A stretch of DNA of 64,000 bases from Flavobacterium sp. HJ-32-4 (GCF_022532105.1 NZ_CP092832.1:1302001-1366000), one strand, 5' to 3'. Shown: positions 16,139 to 26,872, numbered from the stretch's first letter. Program-made: numbers and translations. The notes: generated by a model from the sequence alone, not told the origin.

Positions 16139-17368
16139 ATGCTCTACTACCTCTTCGACTATTTACATAGGGAATCTGGACTCCCCGGAGCCGGTGTATT
16201 CCAGTATATTACGTTCCGGTCGGCGCTGGCCATTATCTTTTCCCTCGGACTTTCGACGATTTTCGGGAAGCGGGTCATCAACTTCCTGCGGAGGCAGCAG
16301 GTAGGGGAGACCATCCGCGAACTCGGCCTCGAAGGGCAGAAAGAAAAAGCGGGAACGCCTACGATGGGTGGTTTGATTATCATTGGTGCGACGCTGATTC
16401 CGGTGTTACTGTTCGCGAAACTCAACAATATCTATGTCATCCTGCTCATCGTAACGACCCTTTGGATGGGTACGATCGGCTTTATCGACGACTACATCAA
16501 GATCTTCAAGAAAGACAAACAAGGCCTAAAAGGGATTTTCAAAGTGGTAGGTCAGGTCGGATTGGGACTCATCGTCGGAACGGTGCTCTACTTCCATCCG
16601 GGTGTGACCGTGCGTGACGAATCGGGTTCTAATTACCGGTATGAAAACGGCACCCGGATCGAAATCCAACCGTCGGCGCACTACGAAAAATCCACCGCCA
16701 CTACGATTCCGTTCGTCAAAAACAACGAATTCGACTATGCCGAACTCATCTCCTTTATGGGTGACGACTACCACAATTGGGCGTGGCTGATTTTCATCCC
16801 GGTGGTGATTTTCATCGTAACGGCGATCTCAAATGGCGCCAACCTTACCGATGGTATCGACGGTCTTGCGGCCGGCACCTCGGCAATATCCGTGGTAGCG
16901 CTGGGCATCTTCACCTTTGTATCAGGTAACGTCATTTTTTCGAGTTATCTCAACATCATGTACATCCCGAATTCGGGCGAGATGACCATTTTCATCGCAG
17001 CTTTTGTCGGGGCGTTGATTGGTTTCCTTTGGTACAACTCCTATCCCGCCACTGTGTTCATGGGCGACACGGGCAGTTTGACCATCGGTGGCGTCATTGC
17101 CGTATTGGCAATTGCCGTGCGGAAAGAACTATTGGTGCCGCTGCTTTGCGGGATCTTCATCGTTGAAAATTTTTCCGTAGTGCTGCAGGTGAGCTATTTC
17201 AAATACACCAAAAAGCGCTTTGGCGAAGGGCGTCGCATCTTCCTGATGTCGCCTTTGCACCACCACTACCAGAAGAAAGGCTATCATGAAAGTAAGATCG
17301 TGACCCGTTTTTGGGTCGTGGGTATCCTGCTGGCCATTTTGTCGATTGTAACCCTGAAACTGCGATAG
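16139..17368 (+). CDS. mraY: Phospho-MurNAc-pentapeptide translocase MraY
   Basis: A 409-residue polytopic inner-membrane enzyme that moves phospho-MurNAc-pentapeptide to undecaprenyl phosphate, making lipid I. Catalytic motifs are [24 protein letters not shown] and the histidine-rich [10 protein letters not shown] near the end. It has about ten membrane segments. A polar stretch of about 50 residues between membrane segments near the middle ([17 protein letters not shown] and following) makes it longer than E. coli MraY (360 residues). It lies 1 bp before murD. Confidence 0.96.
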   Translation: MLYYLFDYLHRESGLPGAGVFQYITFRSALAIIFSLGLSTIFGKRVINFLRRQQVGETIRELGLEGQKEKAGTPTMGGLIIIGATLIPVLLFAKLNNIYVILLIVTTLWMGTIGFIDDYIKIFKKDKQGLKGIFKVVGQVGLGLIVGTVLYFHPGVTVRDESGSNYRYENGTRIEIQPSAHYEKSTATTIPFVKNNEFDYAELISFMGDDYHNWAWLIFIPVVIFIVTAISNGANLTDGIDGLAAGTSAISVVALGIFTFVSGNVIFSSYLNIMYIPNSGEMTIFIAAFVGALIGFLWYNSYPATVFMGDTGSLTIGGVIAVLAIAVRKELLVPLLCGIFIVENFSVVLQVSYFKYTKKRFGEGRRIFLMSPLHHHYQKKGYHESKIVTRFWVVGILLAILSIVTLKLR

Positions 17369-17369
17369 G

Positions 17370-18704
17370 ATGAAACGACTCGTAGTATTAGGCGGAGGCG
17401 AAAGCGGTGTGGGCACGGCCATCCTTGGTAAAAAACAGGGATACGACGTGTTTGTCTCCGATTTGGGACGGATCAAAGACCACTATCGCGAGGTCTTGAA
17501 TCTCAACCAGATCGAATGGGAAGACGAGCGCCATACCGAAGAACGCCTGCTGCTGGCCGATGTGGTGATGAAAAGTCCGGGAATTCCGGATAAGGCACCC
17601 ATGGTCACCAAACTGCGGGATCGGGGCATCGCGGTCATCTCGGAAATCGAGTTCGCCGCCGGATTTACCAAGGCGGTGACAATAGGCATCACCGGCAGTA
17701 ACGGCAAAACGACGACGACGATGCTGACGTACCATTTGCTGCGCTCGGGCGGACTCAACGTCGGCCTGGCCGGAAACGTCGGGAAGAGTTTTGCGTGGCA
17801 GGTGGCGGATGAGAATTACGATGCCTATGTGCTGGAATTAAGCAGCTTCCAGTTAGACGGCATCATCGACTATAAGCCGCACATTGCTGTGTTGACCAAC
17901 ATCAGTCCGGATCACCTTGACCGCTACGAATACAAATACGAAAACTACATCGCCTCGAAATTCCGGATCACGATGAACCAGGACGAAGACGATTATTTCA
18001 TATACGACGCCGATGACCCTGCCATCAGTAAATGGCTGGAAACAAACGATATCAAAGCACAAAAAATACCTTTTTCGATTACCCGGCCACTGCAGACAGG
18101 GGCCTATCTAAACGACCAAACCATGAAACTGCACATCAAAGAAGACGATTTCTCAATGGACACCAGCCACCTCGCACTCGAAGGCAAGCACAACCTCAAG
18201 AACGCCATGGCCGCTGCATCGGTAGCCCAACTGATGAAAATCAGGAAGCAGACCATCCGCGAAAGCCTGTCGAACTTCCAGGGCGTTGAGCACCGATTGG
18301 AGAAAGTGCTGAAAATCCAGAATGTACAGTATATCAACGACTCAAAAGCGACGAATGTCAACGCGACCTTCTTCGCCCTCGAGAGCATGACCGTCCCTAC
18401 CGTATGGATTGTGGGTGGTGTGGATAAAGGAAACGATTACACTGAACTGATGCCACTCGTTCGCGAGAAAGTCAAAGCGATTGTGTGCCTCGGTGTCGAC
18501 AACCGCAAGATCATCGATGCGTTCGGCGACGTGGTAGACGTGATGGTGGAAGTCGACAACATGACCGACGCCGTCCGTACCTCACAGCGCCTGGCCGAAA
18601 AGGGCGACGCCGTGCTGTTGTCACCGGCATGCGCCAGTTTCGACCTGTTCGAAAACTACGAAGACAGGGGAAAACAGTTTAAGCAGGCGGTGCAGAATTT
18701 GTAG
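17370..18704 (+). CDS. murD: UDP-MurNAc-L-alanine : D-glutamate ligase MurD
   Basis: A 444-residue cytoplasmic Mur ligase that adds D-glutamate to UDP-MurNAc-L-Ala. The ATP loop ITGSNGKTTTTM is near residues 108-119. LTNISPDHLDRY lies in the central domain and SPACASFDLFENYEDRGKQF at the end is typical of MurD. It is expressed as part of the dcw operon, with a 48 bp gap to ftsW that contains a degenerate AGGAGCA-type repeat. Confidence 0.96.
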   Translation: MKRLVVLGGGESGVGTAILGKKQGYDVFVSDLGRIKDHYREVLNLNQIEWEDERHTEERLLLADVVMKSPGIPDKAPMVTKLRDRGIAVISEIEFAAGFTKAVTIGITGSNGKTTTTMLTYHLLRSGGLNVGLAGNVGKSFAWQVADENYDAYVLELSSFQLDGIIDYKPHIAVLTNISPDHLDRYEYKYENYIASKFRITMNQDEDDYFIYDADDPAISKWLETNDIKAQKIPFSITRPLQTGAYLNDQTMKLHIKEDDFSMDTSHLALEGKHNLKNAMAAASVAQLMKIRKQTIRESLSNFQGVEHRLEKVLKIQNVQYINDSKATNVNATFFALESMTVPTVWIVGGVDKGNDYTELMPLVREKVKAIVCLGVDNRKIIDAFGDVVDVMVEVDNMTDAVRTSQRLAEKGDAVLLSPACASFDLFENYEDRGKQFKQAVQNL

Positions 18705-18737
18705 AAGAAGGAACGAGTAGCAAGGAGCAAGAAGGGC
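18705..18737. repeat. AAGGAGC-type degenerate tandem repeat inside the dcw cluster
   Basis: Between murD and ftsW the sequence GAGTAGCAAGGAGCAAGAAG recurs in the same style as 56617-56652 (GAGTAGCAAGGAGCAAGGAG). Two nearly identical copies 38 kb apart point to a dispersed repeat family, here lodged within an operon of essential genes. Confidence 0.55.
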
Positions 18738-18752
18738 TAACCCAACAGTAAC

Positions 18753-20072
18753 ATGAAGAACATTGTAGCAAGTTTGAAAGGAGACAAAGGCATCTGGTCA
18801 TTCGTGGCCCTGCTGGCGCTTTTCTCGTTCATGCCGGTGTTCAGCGCCAGTAGTAACCTGGCGTTTATCGGGCAGGGTACGGGCAATACGCTCGGGTACC
18901 TGCTGAAGCACTTTGTGCACATCGTATTTGGGTTCTTCATCCTTTACAACATCCAGAAAATCCCGTATCACTACTTCCGCGGCATATCGCGTATTTTCCT
19001 TCCGTTGGTATGGCTGCTGCTGGCCTATACGCTGTTTTTCGGTATCGAGCAGGGCAGCGCCACCCGTTGGATCCAGGTGCCGTTTCTTGGCGTTTCGTTC
19101 CAAACATCTTCACTTGCATCGATTGTGTTGATGATGTATGTGGCCCGCTACCTGTCGAAGACCGGTGAACCCGACAACTTCAAATTGTCGCTCTTCAACC
19201 TCTGGACGCCGGTGGCCATCACCCTCATGCTCATCCTGCCCAATAACTTCTCAACCGCGGCACTGATATTTTCGATGGTGCTGATGCTGACGTTCATCGG
19301 AGGCTATCCCGCGCGGTACCTGGGCATTATTATCGCGATGGGCGTCGGGGCCTTCATCCTGTTTATAGGCGTGGCCAAGATCATGCAGAAAACCAATCCG
19401 GGGCACGTGCCCGGCGTGTTCCAACGCGTCGAAACGTGGGAGAACCGGATCATGAACTATTCGAACAAAGAGAAAGACGAATCCGACGGCGACTACCAGA
19501 TCGAAAAAGCCAAGACGGCGATTGCAACCGGTGGTATCTACGGACTCGGGCCAGGGAAGTCGGTGCAGAAAAATTTCCTGCCACAATCGTCCTCCGATTT
19601 CATCTTCGCGATTATAGTGGAGGAATACGGACTGATCGGCGGACTCGGCATCCTGACACTCTACTTATTGTTGTTTTTCCGTTTCGTGGTGGCCGCGCAC
19701 AAAGCCAACTCGCTTTTTGGGAAACTGTTGGTCGTAGGACTGGGATTCCCGATCATCTTCCAGGCCTTGATCAATATGGGCGTCGCGACGCAGTTGCTGC
19801 CTGTGACCGGACAAACGCTACCTCTCATCAGTTCAGGCGGTAGTTCGATATGGATGACCTGCGTGGCACTGGGAATCATCCTGAGTGTGACGAAGAAGGA
19901 AGAAGAAATCGCTGAAGAACTCGAAGACAAGGAACGCCGTGAAAAAGCGCTCCAGAAACTGATAGACGAACAGATCGAACGGGATGCGCGCGAGGCAGCC
20001 CAGGCGGATGACGACGAAGACTACTCAATAGAGGATGCATCCGATAACCCCTTACAACCGGTTATGCGATGA
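18753..20072 (+). CDS. ftsW: Septal peptidoglycan glycosyltransferase FtsW
   Basis: A 439-residue SEDS-family polytopic membrane protein that polymerises glycan strands at the division site together with FtsI. It has about ten membrane segments, and the region ending [18 protein letters not shown] is the conserved C-terminal SEDS motif. After the last membrane segment the protein carries an unusual cytoplasmic tail of about 60 charged residues, first coiled-coil-like ([19 protein letters not shown]) and then strongly acidic ([11 protein letters not shown]). It overlaps murG by 4 bp. Confidence 0.94.
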   Translation: MKNIVASLKGDKGIWSFVALLALFSFMPVFSASSNLAFIGQGTGNTLGYLLKHFVHIVFGFFILYNIQKIPYHYFRGISRIFLPLVWLLLAYTLFFGIEQGSATRWIQVPFLGVSFQTSSLASIVLMMYVARYLSKTGEPDNFKLSLFNLWTPVAITLMLILPNNFSTAALIFSMVLMLTFIGGYPARYLGIIIAMGVGAFILFIGVAKIMQKTNPGHVPGVFQRVETWENRIMNYSNKEKDESDGDYQIEKAKTAIATGGIYGLGPGKSVQKNFLPQSSSDFIFAIIVEEYGLIGGLGILTLYLLLFFRFVVAAHKANSLFGKLLVVGLGFPIIFQALINMGVATQLLPVTGQTLPLISSGGSSIWMTCVALGIILSVTKKEEEIAEELEDKERREKALQKLIDEQIERDAREAAQADDDEDYSIEDASDNPLQPVMR

Positions 20073-21160
20073 AGAAACTGAAATTCATATTAAGCGGAGG
20101 CGGCACGGGTGGTCACATCTACCCGGCCATCGCGATTGCAGATGAGCTTCGCCGTCGCTATCCCGACTGTGATATCCTCTTCGTAGGTGCCCAGGATAAA
20201 ATGGAAATGCAGAAAGTGCCCCAGGCCGGTTATCCCATCAAAGGCCTCTGGATTTCCGGCATTCAACGCAGCCTCACGCTCGACAACGCGATGTTTCCCC
20301 TGAAGATGTTCTCGAGCCTGCTGAAAGCCCGCACCATCATTCGCGAGTTTCGTCCCGATGTGGCCATTGGAACCGGCGGCTTTGCCAGCGGTCCACTGTT
20401 GCGTGTAGCGGCAGCGGCCGGCGTACCGACGCTGATCCAGGAGCAGAATTCCTACCCGGGTATCACCAATAAGTGGCTATCGGCCAAAGCACGAAAAGTA
20501 TGCGTTGCCTATGACCACCTCGACCGGTTCTTTCCTGCGGGGAAAATCGTAAAAACCGGCAACCCGGTGCGTCAGGACCTACTCCAGATCGACGGAAAAC
20601 GCACCGAAGGCCTTGCGCATTTTGGCCTTTCCGAAACGAAGAAAACGCTGTTGGTATTGGGCGGAAGCCTTGGCTCACGGCGCATCAACCAGCTTATCGC
20701 AAAAGAAGTCGTCAACATCGCGGCGCAGGACGTGCAGGTGATCTGGCAATGCGGGAAGTTTTACTACGAAGAGTACCAATCGTACGAAAACGATGCGATC
20801 CGCGTCCGCGCTTTCATCGAGCGGATGGATCTTGCGTATGCCGCCGCCGATGTCATCATTTCCCGTTCCGGCGCTTCGTCGGTTTCCGAATTGTGCATCG
20901 TCGGCAAACCCGTGATCTTCATCCCGTCACCGAATGTGGCAGAAGACCATCAAACCAAGAACGCGCAGGCCATCGTCGATGCGAAGGGGGCGGTATTGTT
21001 GAAGGAAAGCCAGCTCGACACCCAGTTTGCCACGACATTCACCGATTTGTTGCAGAACGACACGTGGCAGGCCGAACTCGGGCGAAACATCCGCAGCCTC
21101 GCACTGCCGGATGCGACCCGCGATATTGTAGACGAAATTGAACAATTACTAACCAAATAG
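20069..21160 (+). CDS. murG: Lipid II synthase (GlcNAc transferase) MurG
   Basis: A 363-residue GT28-family peripheral membrane enzyme that transfers GlcNAc from UDP-GlcNAc to lipid I. The N-terminal glycine-rich loop [12 protein letters not shown] and the second loop [11 protein letters not shown] are present, as is the [11 protein letters not shown] segment and the donor-site [12 protein letters not shown]. It overlaps ftsW upstream and is 1 bp from murC. Confidence 0.97.
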   Translation: MKKLKFILSGGGTGGHIYPAIAIADELRRRYPDCDILFVGAQDKMEMQKVPQAGYPIKGLWISGIQRSLTLDNAMFPLKMFSSLLKARTIIREFRPDVAIGTGGFASGPLLRVAAAAGVPTLIQEQNSYPGITNKWLSAKARKVCVAYDHLDRFFPAGKIVKTGNPVRQDLLQIDGKRTEGLAHFGLSETKKTLLVLGGSLGSRRINQLIAKEVVNIAAQDVQVIWQCGKFYYEEYQSYENDAIRVRAFIERMDLAYAAADVIISRSGASSVSELCIVGKPVIFIPSPNVAEDHQTKNAQAIVDAKGAVLLKESQLDTQFATTFTDLLQNDTWQAELGRNIRSLALPDATRDIVDEIEQLLTK

Positions 21161-21161
21161 G

Positions 21162-22511
21162 ATGCAGTCCGGAAATTTCCATAACGTCTATTTCATCGGC
21201 ATCGGAGGCATCGGTATGTCGGCCCTCGCCCGGTATTTCAAAAAGACCGGACGAAACGTGACGGGCTATGACAAGACGCCTACTCACCTGACCGACGAGT
21301 TGGCGACCGACGGTATTACGGTGCATTTCGACGACGACATCCAGGCGATTCCCGCTTCGTTCCGTCCGGAAGACACGCTCGTTGTCGTGACACCGGCGGT
21401 ACCGAAAGACCACGGCGAATGGAACTATTTCCTGGCGAACGGCTATACCGTGAAAAAACGGGCCGAAGTACTGGGCATCGTAACCCGCGACAGCTATTGC
21501 CTGGCGGTAGCCGGTACGCATGGGAAGACGACGACGTCCAGTATCCTGGCACACATCCTCTATACGGCGAAGGCCGATATGACCGCCTTTTTGGGAGGTA
21601 TCGTGGAAAATTACGACTCGAACATCGTAGGTGACGGCATCGCCCTCACCGTGGTGGAAGCCGATGAATTCGACCGGTCGTTCCTGCACCTGCACCCCGA
21701 TGTTGCCTGCATCACCTCAATGGATGCCGACCACCTCGACATTTATGGGGATGATGCCGCCATCAAGGCCTCGTTTACGGAGTTTGCAGCCAAAGTAACC
21801 GACAAAAGCAAATTGTTCATCGCGAACGGTCTGCCGCTGGAAGGTGTGACCGTCGCCGTAGAGGAGAAGGCCGATGTGTCGGCGCAGCACGTTCGAATCG
21901 AAAACGGGCGCTACGTGTTCGACATCGTCACCCCGACGATGCAGGTAACGAATGTGGCGTTTGGCTTACCGGGCCACCACAACCTGATGAATGCCCTGAT
22001 GGCGTCGGCCATGGCCATGACAGCCGGTGTTTCGGCAGATGATATACGGGCCGCGTTGGATAGTTTTCGCGGCGTGCGCCGCCGGTTTTCGTACCAGATC
22101 CGGGAAGAAGGCTTGGTGTATATCGACGATTACGCCCACCATCCAACGGAAATCGACGCGGTGCGACAAGCGGTTAGCGAGTTGTATCCCGGGAAGAAGA
22201 TACTCGCGGTCTTCCAACCCCATCTCTACAGCCGCACCCGTGATTTCATCGACGGATTTGCGCGCAGCCTGTCGGGTTTCGATGAAATCGTTTTGCTCGA
22301 CATCTATCCGGCACGTGAACTGCCGATCGAGGGTGTGACGTCGGATTGGTTGTTGGAAAAAATTGAAAATCCACATAAGGAATTGGTGTCGAAAACCGCC
22401 CTTTTCGAGGTGTTGAAAACCAGCGATGCCGATGTATTCGTGACCATCGGCGCCGGAGATATTGGAGAAATGACCGCTGACATAAAAAACGTGCTCCATG
22501 AAAAAGCGTAA
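21162..22511 (+). CDS. murC: UDP-N-acetylmuramate : L-alanine ligase MurC
   Basis: A 449-residue Mur ligase adding L-alanine, the first stem-peptide residue. The N-terminal Rossmann segment GIGGIGMSALARYF, the ATP loop GTHGKTTTSS and the C-terminal DDYAHHPTEI and FQPHLYSRT motifs are all present. Its end overlaps ftsQ by 14 bp. Confidence 0.97.
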   Translation: MQSGNFHNVYFIGIGGIGMSALARYFKKTGRNVTGYDKTPTHLTDELATDGITVHFDDDIQAIPASFRPEDTLVVVTPAVPKDHGEWNYFLANGYTVKKRAEVLGIVTRDSYCLAVAGTHGKTTTSSILAHILYTAKADMTAFLGGIVENYDSNIVGDGIALTVVEADEFDRSFLHLHPDVACITSMDADHLDIYGDDAAIKASFTEFAAKVTDKSKLFIANGLPLEGVTVAVEEKADVSAQHVRIENGRYVFDIVTPTMQVTNVAFGLPGHHNLMNALMASAMAMTAGVSADDIRAALDSFRGVRRRFSYQIREEGLVYIDDYAHHPTEIDAVRQAVSELYPGKKILAVFQPHLYSRTRDFIDGFARSLSGFDEIVLLDIYPARELPIEGVTSDWLLEKIENPHKELVSKTALFEVLKTSDADVFVTIGAGDIGEMTADIKNVLHEKA

Positions 22512-23232
22512 TTGGCGAAATATCTGGATCAATGTCCGTTTGGTGCTGATTTTCATCGGATTATTGGCGCTGTATTCGTTCACGCTGAAACGGAACGAAA
22601 GCCGCCCGCTGCGCCGCACCGAAGTGACGTTCGAAGAGCCGAAAACCCGCTATATCACCGCAACCGCGGTTAATAAATTGTTAATAGAAAATAAAACGGC
22701 TCCGCGTGACGTCCGGGTAGATGAGGTAGATTTGGGTAGGTTGGAAAAATCCATTGATGCAAACGACATGGTCGAGAAATCGGAAGTGTTCGTGACAATC
22801 GACGGTTGCCTCCACGCAAGGGTGAAGCAAAAGACCCCGGTTGCCCGGGTCGTAGGTGAAGAAGGATCGTTCTACCTTGACAATGAAGGAAATGCGATGC
22901 CGCTTTCGCCGGTTAGCGCCGCCCGCGTCCCGCTGATTTCGGGCGACTTAACGGCCGCCGACAGCAAAAAATTAGGCGAACTTTTCCGGATGGTCCACGA
23001 TGATGATTTCCTGAAAAAAAACATCATCGGTGCGCGGATCATGCCCAATGGAAGCATCCTGATGCAGAACCGGAACTACGAGTACGTGATCGAGTTCGGG
23101 CGAACCATCCACATGCGACGGAAGTTCGACAACTATAAGGCATTTTTCCAGAAGGCGGTTCGCGACAGCCTCCTGGACGACTACCGAAACATCAACCTGA
23201 AGTTCATCCGACAGGTGGTATGCACCCGGTAA
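22498..23232 (+). CDS. ftsQ: Cell division protein FtsQ
   Basis: A 244-residue bitopic membrane protein. A basic N-terminus (MKKRNWRNIWINV) is followed by one membrane helix at about 14-28 and a periplasmic region with POTRA-like and beta domains (RYITATAVNKLL, VFVTIDGCLHARVKQKTP). FtsQ links FtsL/FtsB to the divisome. Conservation is low and the assignment leans on topology and position between murC and ftsA. Confidence 0.88.
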   Translation: MKKRNWRNIWINVRLVLIFIGLLALYSFTLKRNESRPLRRTEVTFEEPKTRYITATAVNKLLIENKTAPRDVRVDEVDLGRLEKSIDANDMVEKSEVFVTIDGCLHARVKQKTPVARVVGEEGSFYLDNEGNAMPLSPVSAARVPLISGDLTAADSKKLGELFRMVHDDDFLKKNIIGARIMPNGSILMQNRNYEYVIEFGRTIHMRRKFDNYKAFFQKAVRDSLLDDYRNINLKFIRQVVCTR

Positions 23233-23312
23233 CGCGAACGAAAAACGGGCCGGCTTCCCGATAACAAGCCAAAGAGCATAAAAGGCAGCAATAGTACGTC
23301 ATAACGACCATT

Positions 23313-24710
23313 ATGGAAAAAGAGAACATCGCAGTAGGCCTCGACATCGGAACGACGAAGATCGTCGCCATGATCGGGCGTAAGAACGAGTACGGCAAGC
23401 TGGAGATCCTCGGTGTGGGGAAATCGAAAAGCCTCGGCGTGGCGCGTGGCGTGGTGAATAACATCACGCAGACGATCCAGTCGATCCAGCAGGCCGTGGC
23501 CGAAGCTGAGAACGATTCGAATTACCAGATCAAGGACTGTGTGGTCGGCATTGCCGGACAGCACATCCGGAGTATCCAGCACGCGGATTACATCAGCCGG
23601 AGCAATCCGGAAGAGGTCATCGGCGATAAGGATATCGATCTGTTGATCAACCAGGTACACAAACTGGCGATGCTTCCCGGAGAAGAGATCATCCACGTGC
23701 TGCCACAGGAATTCAAAATCGACGGGCAATCCGAAATCAAGGAACCAATCGGTATGTACGGCGGACGTCTGGAGTCCAGCTTCCACGTCGTAGTCGGACA
23801 GGCGTCGTCTATCCGTAACGTAGGTCGCTGCGTGCAGAGCGCCGGCATCGAACTGTCTGGGTTGACGCTTGAGCCGCTGGCTTCCGCTGACGCCGTCCTC
23901 AGCCAGGAAGAGAAAGAAGCCGGTGTAGCCCTGATCGATATCGGAGGTGGCACGACGGACCTCGCGATCTTCAAGGATGGCATCATCCGTCACACCGCGG
24001 TCATTCCGTTCGGCGGTAATATCATCACGGAAGACATCAAAGAAGGTTGTTCCATCATCGAGAAACAGGCGGAACTCCTGAAAGTGAAATTCGGTTCAGC
24101 CTGGCCAGGCGAAAACAAAGACAATGAAATCGTGTCGATTCCCGGACTCCGCGGACGTGAACCGAAAGAGATATCGCTGAAAAACCTGTCGAAGATCATC
24201 CACGCCCGTGTGGTCGAAATCATCGAGCAGGTATTCAATGAAATCAAGGCATACGGACACGAAGACCCACGCAAGAAGCTCATTGCCGGTATCGTATTGA
24301 CAGGAGGTGGCTCGCAATTGAAACACATCAAGCAATTGGTCGAGTACATCACCGGAATGGATACCCGCATCGGATACCCGAACGAGCACCTCGCCGGCAA
24401 TTCAGATGAAGAGTTTTCAAGTCCACTGTATGCTACAGCCGTCGGACTCGTCATGAACAGCATCCGCAACAATACCTGCAGCGCCATCCCAATGGTGCCG
24501 GTGGAAGTGCAGAAGCCGGTCTACCGCGCGCCCGAACCGGTGTACCAGCCGATTGCCACGCAGCCTGAGCCGGTGGCCGAAACACCGGTAGAGCCAGTGG
24601 CCCCGGTGTTGGATACCAAGCAGGTAGAGACTACCGAAACCAAGATCAGGCGTTCCTTTTTCGATAAGTACGTCGATAAAATCAAGGAATTCCTTGATAA
24701 CGCAGAATAA
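23313..24710 (+). CDS. ftsA: Cell division protein FtsA
   Basis: A 465-residue actin-like ATPase that tethers FtsZ to the membrane. The phosphate-1 motif AVGLDIGTTKIVAMIG is at the N-terminus, phosphate-2 at VALIDIGGGTTDLAIF and the adenosine motif at GIVLTGGGSQLKHI. A Pro/Val/Glu-rich linker (about 390-440) precedes the C-terminal amphipathic helix FFDKYVDKIKEFLDNAE that should bind the membrane. An 80 bp gap separates it from ftsQ and 61 bp from ftsZ, so internal promoters are possible, though none matches TAnnTTTG exactly. Confidence 0.96.
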   Translation: MEKENIAVGLDIGTTKIVAMIGRKNEYGKLEILGVGKSKSLGVARGVVNNITQTIQSIQQAVAEAENDSNYQIKDCVVGIAGQHIRSIQHADYISRSNPEEVIGDKDIDLLINQVHKLAMLPGEEIIHVLPQEFKIDGQSEIKEPIGMYGGRLESSFHVVVGQASSIRNVGRCVQSAGIELSGLTLEPLASADAVLSQEEKEAGVALIDIGGGTTDLAIFKDGIIRHTAVIPFGGNIITEDIKEGCSIIEKQAELLKVKFGSAWPGENKDNEIVSIPGLRGREPKEISLKNLSKIIHARVVEIIEQVFNEIKAYGHEDPRKKLIAGIVLTGGGSQLKHIKQLVEYITGMDTRIGYPNEHLAGNSDEEFSSPLYATAVGLVMNSIRNNTCSAIPMVPVEVQKPVYRAPEPVYQPIATQPEPVAETPVEPVAPVLDTKQVETTETKIRRSFFDKYVDKIKEFLDNAE

Positions 24711-24771
24711 CACGACTAGCCAAATAACGGGGGGATAAAAATCAAGAGAGCAAGAATTTAAACCAAAAAGT

Positions 24772-26760
24772 ATGACCAGCAACTCAGAATTTGGAAGTAT
24801 TTCATTCGATCTGCCTAAAAACCAGTCGAATGTCATCAAAGTAATCGGCGTAGGCGGTGGGGGAAGCAACGCGATCAACCACATGTTCCGCCAGGGTATT
24901 AAAGGTGTTGATTTCATCATCTGCAACACCGATGCACAGGCCCTGCAGAACAGCCCCGTGCCGAATAAGATACAACTGGGCGTTACCCTAACCGAAGGAC
25001 TCGGGGCCGGTGCGAACCCAGAAGTAGGGCAACAGTCGGCGATCGAAAGCATCTCGGATATCGAGAAAATGCTCGACAGCAACACCAAGATGGTCTTCAT
25101 CACCGCCGGTATGGGAGGTGGTACCGGAACCGGTGCGGCTCCTGTCATCGCACAACTGGCCCGTGAACGCGACATCCTGACCGTGGGTATCGTAACTATC
25201 CCGTTCCAGTTTGAAGGCAAGGTGCGCCAAGACCAGGCCATGAACGGCGTCGAGCGCCTGCGCAAACAGGTCGACTCGCTCATCGTCATCAATAACAACA
25301 AACTGCGCGAGGTATACGGAAACCTGGGCTTCAAGGCCGGGTTCTCGAAAGCCGATGAAGTACTCGCAACCGCTTCCCGCGGCATTGCAGAGGTCATCAC
25401 GCACCACTACACCCAGAACATCGACCTGAAAGATGCGAAAACCGTACTGTCGAACAGCGGAACGGCCATCATGGGATCGGCGCTCGCCAGTGGTGAAAAC
25501 CGCGCAAAAGAAGGGATTGTCGCCGCTCTCGACTCTCCACTGCTCAACGACAATAAGATCACCGGTGCCAAAAACGTTTTGTTGCTGATCGTTTCGGGTA
25601 GCCAGGAAATCACCATCGACGAGATTGGTGAAATCAACGACCATATCCAACAGGAAGCCGGCTATAACGCCAACATCATTATGGGTGTAGGGGAAGACGA
25701 AAGCCTGGGCGACGCCATTGCCGTGACCATCATCGCGACGGGCTTCAATGTCGAGCAGCAGAACGAAATCGTCAATACCGAGCCGAAGAAAATCATCCAC
25801 GCGCTGGAAGACGAACAACGCATTACGCACAACCTGACCCAGAAGACGCTCACGCCTTTCGACCTTTCACTGTCTGCTGAGCCGGAAGTGAAAGAAGAGA
25901 AGATCGTGCACGACCTGATGGAAGAGGTAACGGCGCGCGAGACCAAAATCGCGATGGACATCATCGCGGCAGCGGAAATAGTGGAAGCGCCAAAAGCGGA
26001 ACCTGTATTCGAAGTTGACCTTGTGCCAACCACCGAGTTCATCAAAAACCTCGATGTGACCTTCGAAATCGTATCGCCGGCGGCCTTCGCCAACGATTTC
26101 CTGTTCGCACCTGAAGTGAACGACATCCGCGTGAACGAGCCCAAAACCGTAAAACAGGAAGAAGACCAGTTCACCTTCTCTTTCGATCTGCCAGTAAGCA
26201 AGCCCGAGCCTGTAGCGGCCCCACCGGCCCCTGTGGCAGAAGACCGTATGCTGTTCGAACTCTCGGCTGAAACGCACGATATCACCGTGAACCAACCGGT
26301 GCAGGTAGTGCCGATGACCGAACTCAACGAAACCGGTGTCATCCGTTATTCGCTTGAAGAGTACATGGAAATCGAGAACGCCCTTACCGATTCGAAACCG
26401 GTTGCCAAAGTAGCCGAAGAACCGGAAGAGTTGAAAATCACGATGAAAGAAGTGAACTGGGGAAGCGAATTCGCCAGCATCAACGAGAACGTATCGCCGA
26501 CCGAAATGTCGATCGAAGAAGCCAACCGTCTCCGCGCCGAAGAAAGAAGGCGGAGGCTGAAAGAATTCAACTATAAGTTCCACAACAACCCGTCACGGTT
26601 GGAGGAATTCGAGAAAGAACCGGCGTATAAGCGCATGGGACTTGACGTGACCTCTACGCCTGACCAAAATAGCAAATCCCGTTTGTCATTGGGGCTCGAC
26701 AGCAACGACGACATCCAATTGCGTTCGAACAACTCGTTCCTGCATGATAACGTGGATTAA
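24772..26760 (+). CDS. ftsZ: Cell division GTPase FtsZ with long C-terminal linker
   Basis: A 662-residue tubulin-like GTPase that forms the Z ring. GTP-binding motifs are VGGGGSNAINHM and the signature GMGGGTGTGAAPVIAQ near residues 105-120. The globular part ends around residue 330. A linker of about 300 residues rich in Glu, Val and Pro follows, far longer than in E. coli (383 residues in total), and the protein ends with the conserved tail SFLHDNVD that should bind FtsA or other partners. It is the last gene of the dcw cluster and is followed by a terminator. Confidence 0.97.
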   Translation: MTSNSEFGSISFDLPKNQSNVIKVIGVGGGGSNAINHMFRQGIKGVDFIICNTDAQALQNSPVPNKIQLGVTLTEGLGAGANPEVGQQSAIESISDIEKMLDSNTKMVFITAGMGGGTGTGAAPVIAQLARERDILTVGIVTIPFQFEGKVRQDQAMNGVERLRKQVDSLIVINNNKLREVYGNLGFKAGFSKADEVLATASRGIAEVITHHYTQNIDLKDAKTVLSNSGTAIMGSALASGENRAKEGIVAALDSPLLNDNKITGAKNVLLLIVSGSQEITIDEIGEINDHIQQEAGYNANIIMGVGEDESLGDAIAVTIIATGFNVEQQNEIVNTEPKKIIHALEDEQRITHNLTQKTLTPFDLSLSAEPEVKEEKIVHDLMEEVTARETKIAMDIIAAAEIVEAPKAEPVFEVDLVPTTEFIKNLDVTFEIVSPAAFANDFLFAPEVNDIRVNEPKTVKQEEDQFTFSFDLPVSKPEPVAAPPAPVAEDRMLFELSAETHDITVNQPVQVVPMTELNETGVIRYSLEEYMEIENALTDSKPVAKVAEEPEELKITMKEVNWGSEFASINENVSPTEMSIEEANRLRAEERRRRLKEFNYKFHNNPSRLEEFEKEPAYKRMGLDVTSTPDQNSKSRLSLGLDSNDDIQLRSNNSFLHDNVD

Positions 26761-26784
26761 CTAACTCAAACCTTTTTGCTAATG

Positions 26785-26816
26785 ACCCGGGACCTGTGTT
26801 CCGGGTTATTTTTTTT
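26785..26816 (+). terminator. Terminator after ftsZ
   Basis: The arms ACCCGGGAC (26785-26793) and GTTCCGGGT (26798-26806) pair around a CTGT loop and are followed by TATTTTTTTT. It closes the dcw cluster. Confidence 0.85.
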
Positions 26817-26823
26817 ACTTTTG
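26816..26823 (+). promoter_or_regulatory. -7 element upstream of the yqeY-like gene
   Basis: TACTTTTG fits TAnnTTTG and directly follows the ftsZ terminator T-run. If used it gives a leader of about 190 nt that includes a dispersed repeat copy. Confidence 0.4.
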
Positions 26824-26872
26824 CAATGGATTTTGGGAAGCATGGCACCCTCGCTCCGATTCACGGGACACG

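Noticed and set aside
24417..25830. Long antisense open frames (327 and 280 residues) over ftsA and ftsZ
   Set aside because: They lie opposite two certain division genes, are rich in Ser and Phe as expected for shadows, and have no start signals.
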